Positions 22,543 through 34,508 of a stretch of DNA of 64,000 nt are shown piece after piece; within the stretch, counting starts at the first letter, position 1; every line of letters begins with the position of its first letter. Below the pieces are notes generated by a model. It was not told the DNA's origin and searched no databases. It saw nothing but the letters and a program-made list of their open reading frames with translations. The position numbers were made by a program, and so were the translations under genes. Source of the stretch: Eupeodes corollae (taxonomy: Eukaryota; Arthropoda; Insecta; Diptera; Syrphidae); assembly GCF_945859685.1 (NCBI RefSeq), contig NC_079147.1, positions 234,232,765-234,296,764 of the forward strand, read 5' to 3'.

Positions 22543-25353
22543 TAAAAATTCTCCTCAAAAAATTGACAAAAGACTTAAAATGTTAAGCATGAGACAAACC
22601 TTACTGGCAATTATTTCACAGGGGATTTATTTTATTCAAACCAATTCAATATTTATCTCGAAACCTTAACATTTCCATCAAAAAACAAAAAGTTATAAAA
22701 TTCCCATAAGTCATAACTTAAAGTTATGAGAGAATATGTTCACAAAAAAATGAAGGGAAAAAAGACCAACGAACTGTGATCTATACTATAAGCAATCGCA
22801 TGTGGTTCTACTCCAATAATTCAATCATAAACCACGCCACTACTACCGCCGCCGCCGTAGAGTCACCACACCACCGCCAAACAACAACAACCTCAGACCT
22901 CAGTCATTCAACCACCAATCTTCGATTGCAAAAGACACTAACTCCAAGAGTCTTCATATTCCCACCACACCATATCTCTTCTAAGGCACGATCGTGACGG
23001 AGTTGCAGTATCTTAGGTACTTCCAACTAAGTACATCATATAGGTACGCAAAAATTAGTACTGAGCTTCGATAGACGAACAATCCAACAGTAACTAGCGT
23101 TTGTTGTGGATAATGATGAAAATATATGGGACCTTAGATATTGGAGAATGACCATTCTTCCGATGAATTTGAAAAGATTTGAATGTTTCTAATAAATCGA
23201 ACCCTTCCTTAAACCAAATCAAAATCAGCCGAATTTTGATAGCAGAATGGCTTCAGAAAGGCATATTTGCAATATTTCTGAACATCATTTCTGACACCAG
23301 CACAGCCAGCGCCAGCGTGTTCTCAAATCCTCTTGCAATAGCATACCTAATCAAAATTTAGGCAATCTCCGTTCATATTTACATCCCTCTTGAATGCAAT
23401 CTGCCTCTTAGATGGCCTTTCATGCAGCATACATAATATGTGTGATGCATGCCGCAACAAAACGCGATCACCTCAGAGTCATATTCGATGATAATAATAA
23501 TGCTCGGCGGTGATGTGATGTGATGGCGCTCCACAATGGAAATTGGATCACATTATGCAAGGAACAATGTTTGCATTAATGTGCAGCTCAGAGAAGTTGT
23601 TAATTAGTCTCAAAAGTGCAACAACAGCAAATCGCAAGATGGGAACAACAGGCAGCCACAGTTACAGCCACTAGAGTGACGCTGACTCAGTTACCACCAC
23701 ACCGCTCTACCCCATCAGCGACTTACAACTCGCTCAAATGTTATGATATTCCCAATCATAACCATCACAACATATTCGTGCCAAGCCCCGAGTAGTTAGT
23801 CTATTGTCTAATTTACTGTACTTAAAGACTCAATCTGGTTAGCCTTTTGGGAGATAAAGTCCTTGTACAACATACATCGCCATGGCGTAGTGCAAAAGCT
23901 GGACTAAAGATGAATTGCCCTGATTATATTATTCTCATATCCCCAAGCGTCTAAGCTGCTCCACCTAACTTCCTTTGGCAATACCAGTACCAGCCACATC
24001 AGCATCATCGTCATCATCCATCTATTGGCAGAGTTGCAAAACCTTTGCGCAGTGCTTCGGTTCAATTCAGTTCAGCTCCAGCTAAGCTCGGCAAAAAGAA
24101 GAAACAACACAATTCGTTTAGAAAATTATAATCACTCTCGTATTAGGTTGATTGGTTTTGCTTTTTCTTGAGGTTTTCTTCCTACTCCTTGCCTTTTGTA
24201 AATTTAGCGTGAAAATGCATAACAAAGGCAGCTGAAGTGGTGGCAGCGCAGCGGCGGCGACGCACGGCGGCGGGCTTCGACCATACAAATCTCCAGGTGC
24301 CAAGCATTAATGCCGATAGATAGAAAGATACTTTTTGTATGGATGCGAATTGAATGAAAAAGCTCAGATTGTTTGTGAATAATGTTTTTCTAGTCATCTC
24401 GTGGCCAGTGAGGTAAGGTAGCCCAACAGCAGCGTTAAGATGAAGGTGTTAATCTTAGTCAAACTATTCGCATTCACATTCACACCAACCAACACTCCAA
24501 TCTCGCATTCCAGAGGAGGAAACTCATTATTTAATGGACAAACGGGTCGAAATGGTCGCGATTCTGTGCTTTGGAAATTGGGAATTAAATGAATCACTCA
24601 AACTGCTGTGTCTGAGCAAAATAATGTATTTTTTTTGTTGTTGTTTGCTTTCCTTCGAAATCCACAGCTTTAATTGTTAAATTTAATTGAGATTTTAAAT
24701 TACTATAGAGACTTGAGGTACATGTATAATTAGTCGCACTATAAAGCACTTTGGTTTAACTTTAAGTTAGAGTTGCAGCAGAATTTTGCAATTTTTAAAC
24801 CGAATAACTATAAATTCCTAATAGTAGCAATAAATGTTGATAAATTTTATTATCAAGAAATAAAATAAAGTGTAAAATGGCTGTTAGCTATAAAGTATCT
24901 TAATAAAAAGTAAAAGTATCTGTAACAAAGGAAGGAAATTCATCTAAGCTTCATTTACTTAAGGTTCTTTAAAAATTTGAAAATCGAGCTTTCGTTTAAA
25001 ATCACTGAAGAATATGTTATTCCAGTAACAGCGGTCTTACTTATTTTAATTTTTTTTAAAGTAACACACCAAAACATTAATGTTAAATAAAAAGCGCCAA
25101 GTTAAACTGTATACAAAAAATCTGAGTAAAAAGTCTGCAGCGAAAAGAAATGAGGTCTAAGCATACGTCAAGTTGTCAATTTTAGAAGGTTTAATATCAA
25201 TTTATTTTTGGAAAAGTTATATCAAAGCAACCATTTTTAAATAATGTCAGGTGATTGCTATTGAATATTTTATTTATTAAGTTTTAGAACACTAAAATGT
25301 GGGTAACAACAAAGTAAATGAAAAATTGCCAAATAAACTCAATCAATTTTGAG
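22543..25353. other. Gene-free stretch, GC-richer at 23.4-24.4 kb
   Basis: No supportable coding frame. 22840-23000 is CA- and CCG-rich. 23395-23760 is balanced in composition, with homeodomain- and POU-like words (TTTGCATTAATG, GTTAATTAG, ATTATGCAAGG) close together, as in fly enhancers, but no test beyond eye inspection is possible. 24220-24290 is a short CGG-rich patch. 24600-25350 is AT-rich with nothing recognised. Confidence 0.45.
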
Positions 25354-25745
25354 GAAGAAAAATTTGACCGTTAACAGTCGAGTTGTTTTTTCCTCAGAAC
25401 CGTTTATTTTAATAAATATGATTTAAAATCATGACAATGAAAATAAATATTTACCAGCATAAGTGTTCATATATACGTTTCGGCCCGATATAATGGTTGG
25501 GCTCATCAGAAGATGACCATTACACCTTGTCTTGAACGGTATTCAGGAAAAAACAATTCGACTGTTAACAGTCAAATTTTTCTTTGTCAAAAGTCCGATT
25601 TCGATTTATTCGAGTAAACATGCGTCAAGACAAGGTGTAATGGTCATCTTCTGATGAGCCCAACCATTATATCGGGGCGAAACGCATATATGAATACTAA
25701 TGCTGGTTAATAGTTATTTCCATTTTCATGATTTTAAATTATATT
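25354..25745. repeat. Interleaved inverted repeat with hammerhead-like cores
   Basis: Two inverted-repeat pairs interlock. Segment A (25354-25397) is repeated inverted at 25543-25587, and segment B (25417-25537) is inverted at 25623-25745, with ~50 bp of B identical. A contains the palindrome GACTGTTAACAGTC. B read outward has CTGATGAG (25651-25658 plus; 25502-25509 minus), then a GCCC...GGGC stem around an AACCATTATATC loop, then CGAAAC (25678-25683; 25478-25482 minus). CTGATGA-stem-GAAA is the conserved core of hammerhead ribozymes, which Penelope-like elements carry in their terminal repeats. The expected stem III and cleavage UH are not convincing here. Alternative: an ordinary foldback MITE. 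Confidence 0.6.
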
Positions 25746-25854
25746 TATTTCAACCAATTTTAATCGTAAATGAGAGTATTGCTCCATTTTTTGAAATTTT
25801 TAACATTATCACAAATTTCATCATGTTTCACGTTGAAAAATAATAATTCTAATA

Positions 25855-26130
25855 AATAAACAACGCTCCATGAGTGTATAACCTCCAATTTAAAAGTTTT
25901 GTCGTTGAATACAGTTCTACTCTGCGAAATTCATATAAACGACCCCAAATACAAGAAAAGTAGGCGGATATCACGCCCCATTGGTGTATAACATTATAAT
26001 TTTGGTTTTTGTCTTTGTACACACATTGACTACCCACATTCTGCTGAATTGCATTACTTTACAATTCTTAAAAGCGTTAATTTTGACTTATACCATGTTT
26101 AAGAAAGTAGGTGGGATACCACGCCCCTTC
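25855..26130 (+). repeat. Loose tandem repeat of TATAAC/CACGCCCC units
   Basis: Three similar stretches occur: GAGTGTATAACCTCC at about 25871, AAAGTAGGCGGATATCACGC followed by CCC and GGTGTATAACATTA at about 25954-25995, and AAAGTAGGTGGGATACCACG followed by CCCC at about 26103-26127. Spacing is about 116 and 148 bp. Degenerate; may be a satellite-like fragment or part of a larger element. Confidence 0.45.
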
Positions 26131-26237
26131 ATCCATATTTGTTGTGCCTAGATTATGTTTTGTGTTTTCTATTGCTTTTCTTTTTTTTACAAAACTTAGA
26201 AGTGGTGTTTTGATGGGTTTTGATGTTTAAATGGTAC

Positions 26238-29022
26238 ACACACAAGGGTCCACAGGTTTTTCTCAAAACCCACCTCTGTCTATCAACTCCTACTCTCACC
26301 TCCCCGAGGTGAACATCGGGTGCCTATTACCTCGACTGGAGACTGGGTTCCAACCCCAGTGGAAAGTTGTTGGGGGCAGCAAACGAAAGAGGCGGCGAGA
26401 GGTTTTATCCGGCTCCCCATTCTTGGAGTTATACTTAGGATCCGACCCCCCAGGTTGGGGGTTGTGCCGTCGGGGTGACTTCCTGGCCATGTAAAAGCCT
26501 CATAGTTGAGAAGCACCAACAAGTCTCGGATACGGACGGATTTACTGTTGACAACCTACGCATACAAATTAAGGACAACTGACTTAACAGACCACGTGCG
26601 GCCGAAGAATTAGCGGCGGCCCTAGACTGCTATAAAGCATACATCACCGCCATTCAGGAAATAAGATGGGAAGGGCCGGACAAAAAGAGGATGAAAAACT
26701 GCGATATTTACTATGGTGATTGCTACTGCGAAAACGCTTATTTGGATACGGCTTTGTCATTGGAGCCAGACTTAGGCAAGAAGTCTTGAGATATAGGTGC
26801 ATCAATGAGCGCCTCATGACCATACACATCAAGGCTAAATTCGGCAACATTAGCCTGATATGCGCGCACGCCACCACAGAAGAGAAAGACGACAACACCA
26901 AAGATATGTTCTTCGAGCTCTTAGACAAAACATATGATTAGTGTCCTAGCACTTCGGATTTCCAGACCCAAGGCAAAACAGGAAGGTGCTGGAAGAAGGT
27001 ACAACGTCGAACGGCTACAATCGCCAGACATTGCCAAATCCTTTTCCGACCGAGTTACATGTAACCTCTCTCGAAGTTCCCTGCCGCCAACACAATGTAT
27101 CGAAAACCAGTGGCAACATTGCCAAGATGCAATCAGAGAAGCCGCCTCTGATGTGCTGGGTTTTAAACAGCCACCAACAAGGAACCCCTGGTTTGATGAG
27201 GAATGTCGGCAGGCAAATATGCATGAGCTCAATGCTCATGAGCTCTATGAACACAATAGGCGAGAGGAACGCTGACTTTTTAGGGGAAAAAGAGAGGGCA
27301 TTAGAAGCGTGCGGTCGAAGATGTTGAGAGGTTTAAAAGCAGGAATGAAGTTCGAAAGTTTTATGAACAATTGAAACGAAATTCACAGGTACATAGACCT
27401 AGAACCGAAGACCTGGAACCGCAGTCAATGCTGAGGATATGGAAAACCACTTCTGCAGACTGTATAAAGGCCACGACGAACTGAATTCCGCTGTCAGGCA
27501 GGATGATCCATTCAACATAGACGACGAAAGCCAACAATACCGTCCTCCCAACTTAGACGAAGTAAAGCTGAAGTCTAATAAAGCCGCTGGAGCGGATGGC
27601 TTGAATGAAGAGCTCTTCAAAGCAGCTGGAGATAACTTATCTGTAAGATATGGTCGGAAGAAAGCATGCCCGATGAATGGAACCTCAGTATTGTTTGCCT
27701 GATCCTAAAAAAAAGGAGACCCTCTAAACTGCACCAACTATAGAGGAATCAGTCTACTTAACATCGCCTATAAAATCTTCTCTGCCGTAATATGTGAACG
27801 TCTTAAGCCCATCGTCAACAACCTAATAGGCTTTAATCAGTGTAGTTTTAGACCAAGAAAGTCCACAGTTGATCAAATATTCACATTACGGCAGATCCTG
27901 GAAAAAACCCAAGAACACCAAGTCGACATCCACCATCTTTTCAAGGCCGCATATGACAGCATCTACAGGGACGAACTGTATAGAGCCATGTCTAGTTTTG
28001 GCATCCCTGCCAAACATGTAAGTTTGTGCAGGATGACCATGGAGAATTCACGCTGCTCCACAAAGGTTAGAAGCAACTTAACAGAACCTTTCGATGTCAA
28101 AAAAGGATTTAGCCAAGGTGATGCGCTGTCATGTGATTTTTTTAACACCGTGCTTGAAAGAATAGTGCAGAGCTCGAACGTCAACACTAGAGGCACTATC
28201 TTCAAAAGTCTGTCCAATTACTAGCATATGCTGATGACATAGACATAATCGGAAGAACTCAGCGTGATGTCAATGGGGCTTTTGTGCGTATTGAGGCAGA
28301 GGCGGCAAAAATGGGTTTAACGGTTATTAAGAGCAAAACAAAGTACAAGAAATGACATTCAAGACCGACAGGTATTGGTCAATAAGTCACCATCGACAGA
28401 CGTAACTTTGAGGCAGTCAAGGACTTCGTCTAAATAGGCTCCGCTGTAAACGCAGAAAACAACACCAGCGCAGAGATCAACCGAAGAATAACTCTTGCTA
28501 ACCGCTGTTTCTTTGGACTTAGAAAGAAATTGAGTGGTAAAGTCTTCTCTCGAGGGACGAAAGTGTTGCTATGTAAGACACTTATCATCCCCGTCCTGCT
28601 ATACGGTGCAGAAGCATGGACTATAACAAAAGCGGATGAAAGCACCTTGGGTCGCTTCGAGAGAAAAGTTCTTCGTGTGATCTACGGTCCCTTATGCATC
28701 GAAGGGGAGTGGAGGAGAAAATGGAACGACGAACTATACGGGCTGTACAGCGACGTAGACTTAGCCAGAAGGGACTTAGAGCGCATGGAAACCAATGCTC
28801 CGTCCCGGAAAGTCTTCGCATCCGTACCCACAGGACAGCGCCAGTAGAAGAAGACCGGGGATCAGGTGGAGCGCACAAGTGGAAGGTGACCTCTCCCAAC
28901 TTGGAGCGCGAAACTGGAGACATCTAGATAGGGACCGAGCTAGATGGAGAAGTTTGTTGGGTAAGGCCCTAGTTCACACGGAACTGTAGCGTTACCTTAA
29001 GTAAGTTAATAAGTAAGTAAGA
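26238..29022 (+). mobile_element. RTE-like retrotransposon, copy 4 (nearly full span, endonuclease deleted)
   Basis: The 5' leader (26238-26500) matches the leader of copy 2, including CAGGTTTTTCTCAAA and CAACTCCTACTCTCACCTCC. The endonuclease begins with TVDNLRIQIKDN (about 26545) and continues through LICAHATTEEKDDNTKDMFF (26850-26915). The frame then jumps from KTYD to RISRPKAKQEG at 26940, deleting the catalytic second half. Later blocks: LNEELFKAAGD (about 27600), ISLLNIAYKIFSAVICERLK (27745), KKGFSQGDALSCDFFN (28100-28145), YADDIDIIGRTQ (about 28228), VLLYGAEAWTITKADEST (28590-28650). The TAAG-type tail lies at 28996-29022. Frames shift repeatedly. Confidence 0.87.
28530..28847 (+). pseudogene. 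C-terminal frame of RTE copy 4
   Basis: A 105-codon frame covers the post-RT connection: SGKVFSRGTKVLLCKTLIIP, LLYGAEAWTITKADEST, then ERKVLRVIYGPLCIEGEW and a DELYGLYSDVDLARR block. It defines the C-terminal region shared by copies 4, 5 and 6. Confidence 0.65.
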
Positions 29023-29798
29023 TTTACCCAAAAAACTCACTACGATTTGTTACCAAACTGATGTCAAAGTTGAGGATTCAACAGGCGTTTTTCTTTTTAA
29101 GCTTACAAACAAGCAACAACTGAGCTGTCAAAAAAGATCTTTGTTTCTTTTATTACTCAGAGATATCAGAACATTCGGTTTGTGGATCTTTTTTCAACCA
29201 GAGCTTGCTTAGCTCTCAATAAAATAACTGAGCTAATGGAGTTAAAAGCTGCATTCGGTTGACTTCACGTTTCTAACGTTTGGTATGAAATAGACAGATT
29301 GGCAATTCTTAAGCTATATTTCATTTTTCCAGTGTGTCAGAGCGTACACGATGTTGTCAGGCTCTGAATTCTGCTTTGAGCTTAGAGCTCAAAGCAAACG
29401 CAATAAAAGACTGATCTCCAAACAAACTGTCTTTCAATAGATTTGAATGAAACTTCATGTAATGCTGTTCTCAATCTGACAATAGACAGATTCAGACGGC
29501 ACAAAGGACTTGAAAACGCAAGCTTTTTGTATTGGATAAGACAGCTGTCAAAAAATTTCCTTCCAACAAGGCTGGCTTTAAAGCTAGGCGAGAAAAATGT
29601 TTGTAACTATCAAGTCAAGTCTGTAGTTGATCATGTTTTTTCATTCAACTGAAATCTGAACTTTTTACTTTATTTGTTTTCTGTACAATTCCATCAATTG
29701 CTGTCTTGTCAAATGGAAATAGGTTTCTTGTCAAATTGGAAAGAAAATAAGTAATATTTAAAAATCGTGATGGACTTGTAGCTTGCCAGGTAGTTCTT
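29023..29798. other. Gene-free stretch
   Basis: AT-rich, with no domain recognised. A 69-codon frame at 29443-29652 reads as if coding but shows no motif, and I do not support it as a gene. Confidence 0.45.
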
Positions 29799-30036
29799 GT
29801 ACCCGTGGCGTGATTGTTAGTACGTAGAACTGTCACGCAAACTGTCATGCTTTCAATCCATGCCTGTTTGCAAGGGTACTGCCTCTTGCGATAAATTTAC
29901 TAATCCTTCAAGAGCAATTCTTGTAACGAAAAGTGATTTTTCAAATAAGCCATTCCATCAATGATAACATTACTCGCATACAGGATTGGTTGAGAGTTAT
30001 AGGACCTAGTTCTTAAAGTACTGTTGCGCCACCTTA
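29799..30036 (+). mobile_element. tRNA-derived SINE, copy C (with RTE-like 3' tail)
   Basis: The copy begins GTACCCGTGGCGTGATTGTT. Box A and box B are decayed (GTTAGTACGTAGAAC; CTTTCAATCC). The body includes AGAGCAATTCTTGTAACG and TAACATTACTCGCATACAGG. The 3' end reads GACCTAGTTCTTAAAGTACT followed by GTTGCGCCACCTTA, which matches the end of the RTE copies in the window (CCTAGTTCACAC...ACTGTAGCGCCACCTTA). This is the most complete tail among the SINE copies. Confidence 0.82.
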
Positions 30037-32583
30037 CTATTTATTTTTAGCTTTCGAACGATGAACTGAAGGTAGAGATTAGTAAAGTAAAGTTCTGAGT
30101 TTGGTATTCTTAATACTGCCTTGTAGAAATTTTACGTTCAAAGAATGAAGTTCATTACAAATGAAGTCCTTTATGTTGTTTGAATTTGTTCAATATTTTC
30201 TAAACAACGTTTGCAAATGCGTTGTATTTCTTCTCGAAAACGACAATTGAAAAGTTTCTGTTAGTAAGTTTAATTATTCGCTGTGGCTGCTATGAGCCTA
30301 TTATCTTTCAAATGATGACGTTTATCGTGATTGTAAATGGCAAAAAACGACCAGATTTGCTTTTTATTTAAGTTAATGTATTTTTGAAACTTCAATACCA
30401 CATGTGCAGAAAATTGAAAAAAAAAATTAGAATTATCAAAAGCCGCATTTGATGTTTCATGTTTCGGTTAAATTTCTTAAAGAAACTAACTTAAACAAAA
30501 TTGAACAGTGACCCATTTCCAAGTGCTGTTAAAAAAATTTAGAGTGATTTCCTAGAAATTACATTTATCTATACGCTGCCCTTCACGCAGGCAGTTCACA
30601 GAAATTTAAAAGAAAACTAGTTAACTATAAGCCTAACTGTAACAATAATTTATCTTTTAAGCCTAAAGTAGGCAGAGGTACGTTTACCTAAAACTTCCAC
30701 GAAAAATACCAATAAAAACCAGTAGCACTTTTTAAATGTTTAAAAAAGAAGCGACAAACAAAAAAGTGTAATAAACAATAAAAGCAACTTTAATACCGCT
30801 ATTTTCGCATAATTTTATGAGGCTGTCAACGTAAGTAGCCGCACGCAAAACGGTACTAAAACGGTGCACGTTCAATTATTATTCATCACGCAGACGCAAG
30901 TATCTACAAGACGACTTAAGATTTTACTTAGTACCAAAAAGTATGTACCGACTTTTCTTACAATATAAGTTATGTACAAGATGTTTGTTTGTTTTATTAT
31001 CCACAATTATTAACATGGTCAAATCTTATATGTACCTAGTGTATTGTATGTTTGTTGTTATTTTGTACATAAAGATACAATTTTTGTTTACCTTCATGTA
31101 GTATCTATCATTTTTTATCTTGTTATGTAAAGTTGACAAAAATTAATTAAACAAAACTAAGCTATCAAAAATAAACCGGCTTCAATCTTGTGTATATGTT
31201 GGCTTCATAAATGTCTGTCCGTCGTCGTAGTCGTTGTAGCCGTTGTCGTACGTTGTTATATGAGAGATCAAAGCAATCTATAAAGGAGTTGACCACTCAA
31301 TTTTGGGTTAAAGGCCGGTCGGTGGTTGTTACCAAAACAAACGAAATTAATGTTTTTTTTGTTTAAATATGTAAGCCTTAAGTTTGTCTTGCAAACAATT
31401 TTACATTTACCAACAACCAAAACCATATTTTTGAGAAAAGATTGTGATTGTAAAAATATGGTTTGCAAAATGTTAGAATGTGATCTTCGAATTTTTGTTT
31501 ACACATTTTTGACACGAGATTCCTATTTTCTCATGATTTCAGCAGAGCAATGCATTTCCTAGCTTCTTTTGAAAGGACTCGCTTGACGCTGAAGACTTCG
31601 TGAGGTTATAATTCATAGATTTAACCCCATTTGTCACTTTAGACAGGACACGAGCAATGTGTCAAACTATCTAAGTACCAATGTATCTAAACCAAACCAA
31701 CAGACAAGACTTTTCTCCTTTCGAACTTATATTGAATTTTCGGGACATTTGTAGATGCCATTTTGATATGAATGAACTGGGGTTGCATTTCGGTGCTCTG
31801 ATGATGATGATGAAAAATCGTGACTACCCAATTACCAGCATCAAAGCTCGAGTATAAGAGACTATAGATAGACAATATTACATATGTCATATGTGTGCCG
31901 TTAGAGATGCATCAAAACGATCAATTTAAGGGAAATGAACATTGTACTTTTTGTATGGTAGGTACTCGTAGCACATGAAGTGAAATATTTATTTGCAATT
32001 GAATTATTGAATTCCAAAATATAACATGATGTGAGATGTGAGATGACTTGGGTTTGAGAAGTGAAAGTAAAGTGCTTACATTTGTACGAAGTATGATAAC
32101 TTCGATCAACATTTTAGATATCGGGGTTTTTTGTTTCGAATTCAAAGGCTTTTCCTTTCCTTTTAAATGAATTTGGATAATTTTACGTCGACGTTTTTTA
32201 ACATAAAAGTTTTTAGTTTTTTAGAAGAAGAAAACTTTCAATTATTGATTAAACATGTTTTTTTTTAAATATATTGGAATTGGATAGTGTCGCTAAATGG
32301 CTACACTTTTTTGCTGGTTTAGCTTTGTCTTTTTGTATGTTTTAAAATTCCATTTAAATTTTCATTGATGTTCTTCAAAAAATCATTTGAACTACTTTCT
32401 AACACAATTTGATTTTTAACTTGTCTTGTTAAAAGAGTTACCTGTAATGTTTTAAGTTAAGTTCATCGTTGAGTTCAGAGGTATTGCCAACATTCGAATT
32501 ATTTTCTTTAACTATTTCGTTTTTCTTATCCATTGAGTCATAGATGTCTCCATCACGTTGGATGCCAACAATTTCAATGTTTC
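30037..32583. other. Gene-free AT-rich stretch
   Basis: Nothing recognised. Open frames at 31268-31468 and 31326-31562 overlap each other on opposite strands and show no motif. 31195-31260 contains CGTCGTAGTCG-type runs. Confidence 0.5.
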
Positions 32584-33963
32584 ATTTTTTTTTTATGAAA
32601 TAAGCACACACTCAAGGGGATATTACTACCCTTATTATGCAAAGGCACAGTGTGAGCACTAAGAAGAGGAGAGAGGGTTTAAAAGGAGTTATCCGTGCAC
32701 ATTGGTTTTGAATTCCTGAATATTGTTTGGTAAGGCATTCCACATTCTCATAGTACGGCTAAAGAACGAATCTCTGTATTTGACAGTACGGCCTAAGTTG
32801 GGCTCGAGGGTATACTGATGAGCATTCCCCATAAGGGCGAGTATTTCGATTGAACTATTTAAGGGGAGGAATGCAACTGGCTATTTCACTAGAGTATAAA
32901 CCTTTAAAGTAACGGTATCAGAAGGGGTGAAATATTTCTTGCATCGCCTAAGGAAACCCAAACACCTTCCGGCATTTTTGGAGACATCGCCTATGTGATC
33001 TTTCCACAAGAGGTGGTTGGTGACAAACATACCAAGAATATCAAGGTGTTCAGTCTCATTGATGCAAGTGCCATCCATGGATAAAGACAATCGGCGTATA
33101 TCTCGCTTTAACGATACAAGACAGCATTGGGTTTTCGAAGCATTACATTCCACGCGGTTTTTTAATCCCCATTGAACGATGCTGTTTAGGTCGGAATTTG
33201 ATGAGCTTATCATATTTTTTCGTTGCAGTTCCACATCCTAAGAAGAGCGATGTGAGTCTGAAAACGAATATTAAAAGTTAAGAGTACTATCGTTAGCGAA
33301 ACAATGTATTGGATTCGAAGTAGCAGACAGGAGATCGTTAATAAAAATGTGAAAGAGTGTTGGAGTTAGAACAGAGCCCTGGGGCACACCAGCATTTATT
33401 TTATAGACTTCAGACTTGAATCCATCCAATACAACTTATATTGAACGATTCGAAAGGTAATTACTAATCCAATGATGCAGGGATTTATGAAAACCGAAAG
33501 TACGCATTTTCGATAAAAAAGCCTTATGCCAAATCCTTTCAAAGCTTTTGAAATATCAAGTGCAATAATCTTACTTTCTCCAAAACGATGTTAAGATTTG
33601 CTCCACTGTTCGGTGAGATGAACTATGAGATCACCAGTCGGTCATTTAAAAGCTTTCGATCTTGCCGATATTTCTTGAGCTGATAATTAATCAGTGTTTC
33701 CATGACATTGGAAAGGAGGGACGTAAGTGCAATCGGTCGGTAATTAGAGGGTGAGGAAGATTCGCCTTTTTTGGGGATGGGCTGGACAAATGCAGTTTTC
33801 CATCCTCTCGGTACGAGACCTGAGTAGTAGGACAGATGAAAAAGCTTACGTAGTGGTTTTGCCAACGTTGAAGAACAGGCGGAGTCATAACAAAAGTAAA
33901 AGGCATAACACTAGTAGTGAAAGGTACTGATTGTGCAAAGACCATATTGTGGTAAGAGCTGCT
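32584..33963 (-). mobile_element. Family-J retrotransposon, copy J2
   Basis: Minus-strand pieces in order: LPQYGLCTI (endonuclease side), a jump to MPFTFVMTPPVLQRWQNH, AKPLRKLFHLSYYSGLVPRG with WKTAFVQPIPKKGE, NYRPIALTSLLSNVMETLIN (33650-33780), then IIALDISKAFERIWH, INAGVPQGSVLTPTLFHIF (33340-33400) and IHCFANDSTLNF, where FADD has become FAND. After that come QWGLKNRVECNASKTQCCLV, HLDILGMFVTNHLLWKDHI and FLRRCKKYFTPSD, a short deletion, then YTLEPNLGRTVKYRDSFFSR to about 32700. The 3' end is a T-run on the plus strand at 32586-32596, its poly-A. It lies head to head with J3. Confidence 0.82.
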
Positions 33964-33991
33964 TATCAGCTCTTACCACAATATGGTCTTT
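33937..33991. repeat. Perfect 25-bp palindrome between J2 and J3
   Basis: The left arm 33937-33961 and right arm 33967-33991 are exact reverse complements, starting AAAGACCATATTGTGG, with a 5-base centre CTTAT. Similarity continues with mismatches just outside. Both arms encode the same family-J peptide (PQYGL) on opposite strands, so the palindrome is the junction of two inverted family-J copies. Confidence 0.9.
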
Positions 33992-34508
33992 ACACCAATT
34001 CCTTTTTAAATTATATGTTGTTTAAATTCTCCGTAAATAAACAAATTATTCACTACTGCTTACTTTATCGAAGCCCAAATTTAGACAGAGTATCAACGTC
34101 TCGTGAATTTGATGCTTTGTCTGATTCTATCCAAAGAATCGTTTCGCCCTATTCTCGCACTGAAATCGTTGTTACGGGCGATTTCATGTACACAATTCTT
34201 CATGGCTTCAACATTGAGGCCGCTGCTGAACCACCTAACTCAGCTAGTCAACGAGCCCACCCGAATATCGAATGTTGAAGGTCGAGCAGAAAACACTCTT
34301 GACTTGTTTCTAACCTTTGGCCTGATAAGTACACTATTAGTGTTCTATCTCCTCTATTCACATCTGACCCTTGTGTTATATCAGCAAATTTCTCGTGTCA
34401 AAACTGTTCAGTTGAATAAAGAGCTCCTAAGAGAACCGTTCGGCAATACGAAAAAGCCAACTGGGACAGTCTCAATAATTACTTCAGGATCTTATACTGG
34501 TCACTATG

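Noticed and set aside
24118..24303. Possible small secreted protein frame with Pro/Leu-rich segment
   Set aside because: It overlaps another unrelated frame, is composition-biased, and has no start context or homology signal.
29443..29652. 69-codon frame in gene-free DNA
   Set aside because: No motif, no start context and no related frame elsewhere in the window.
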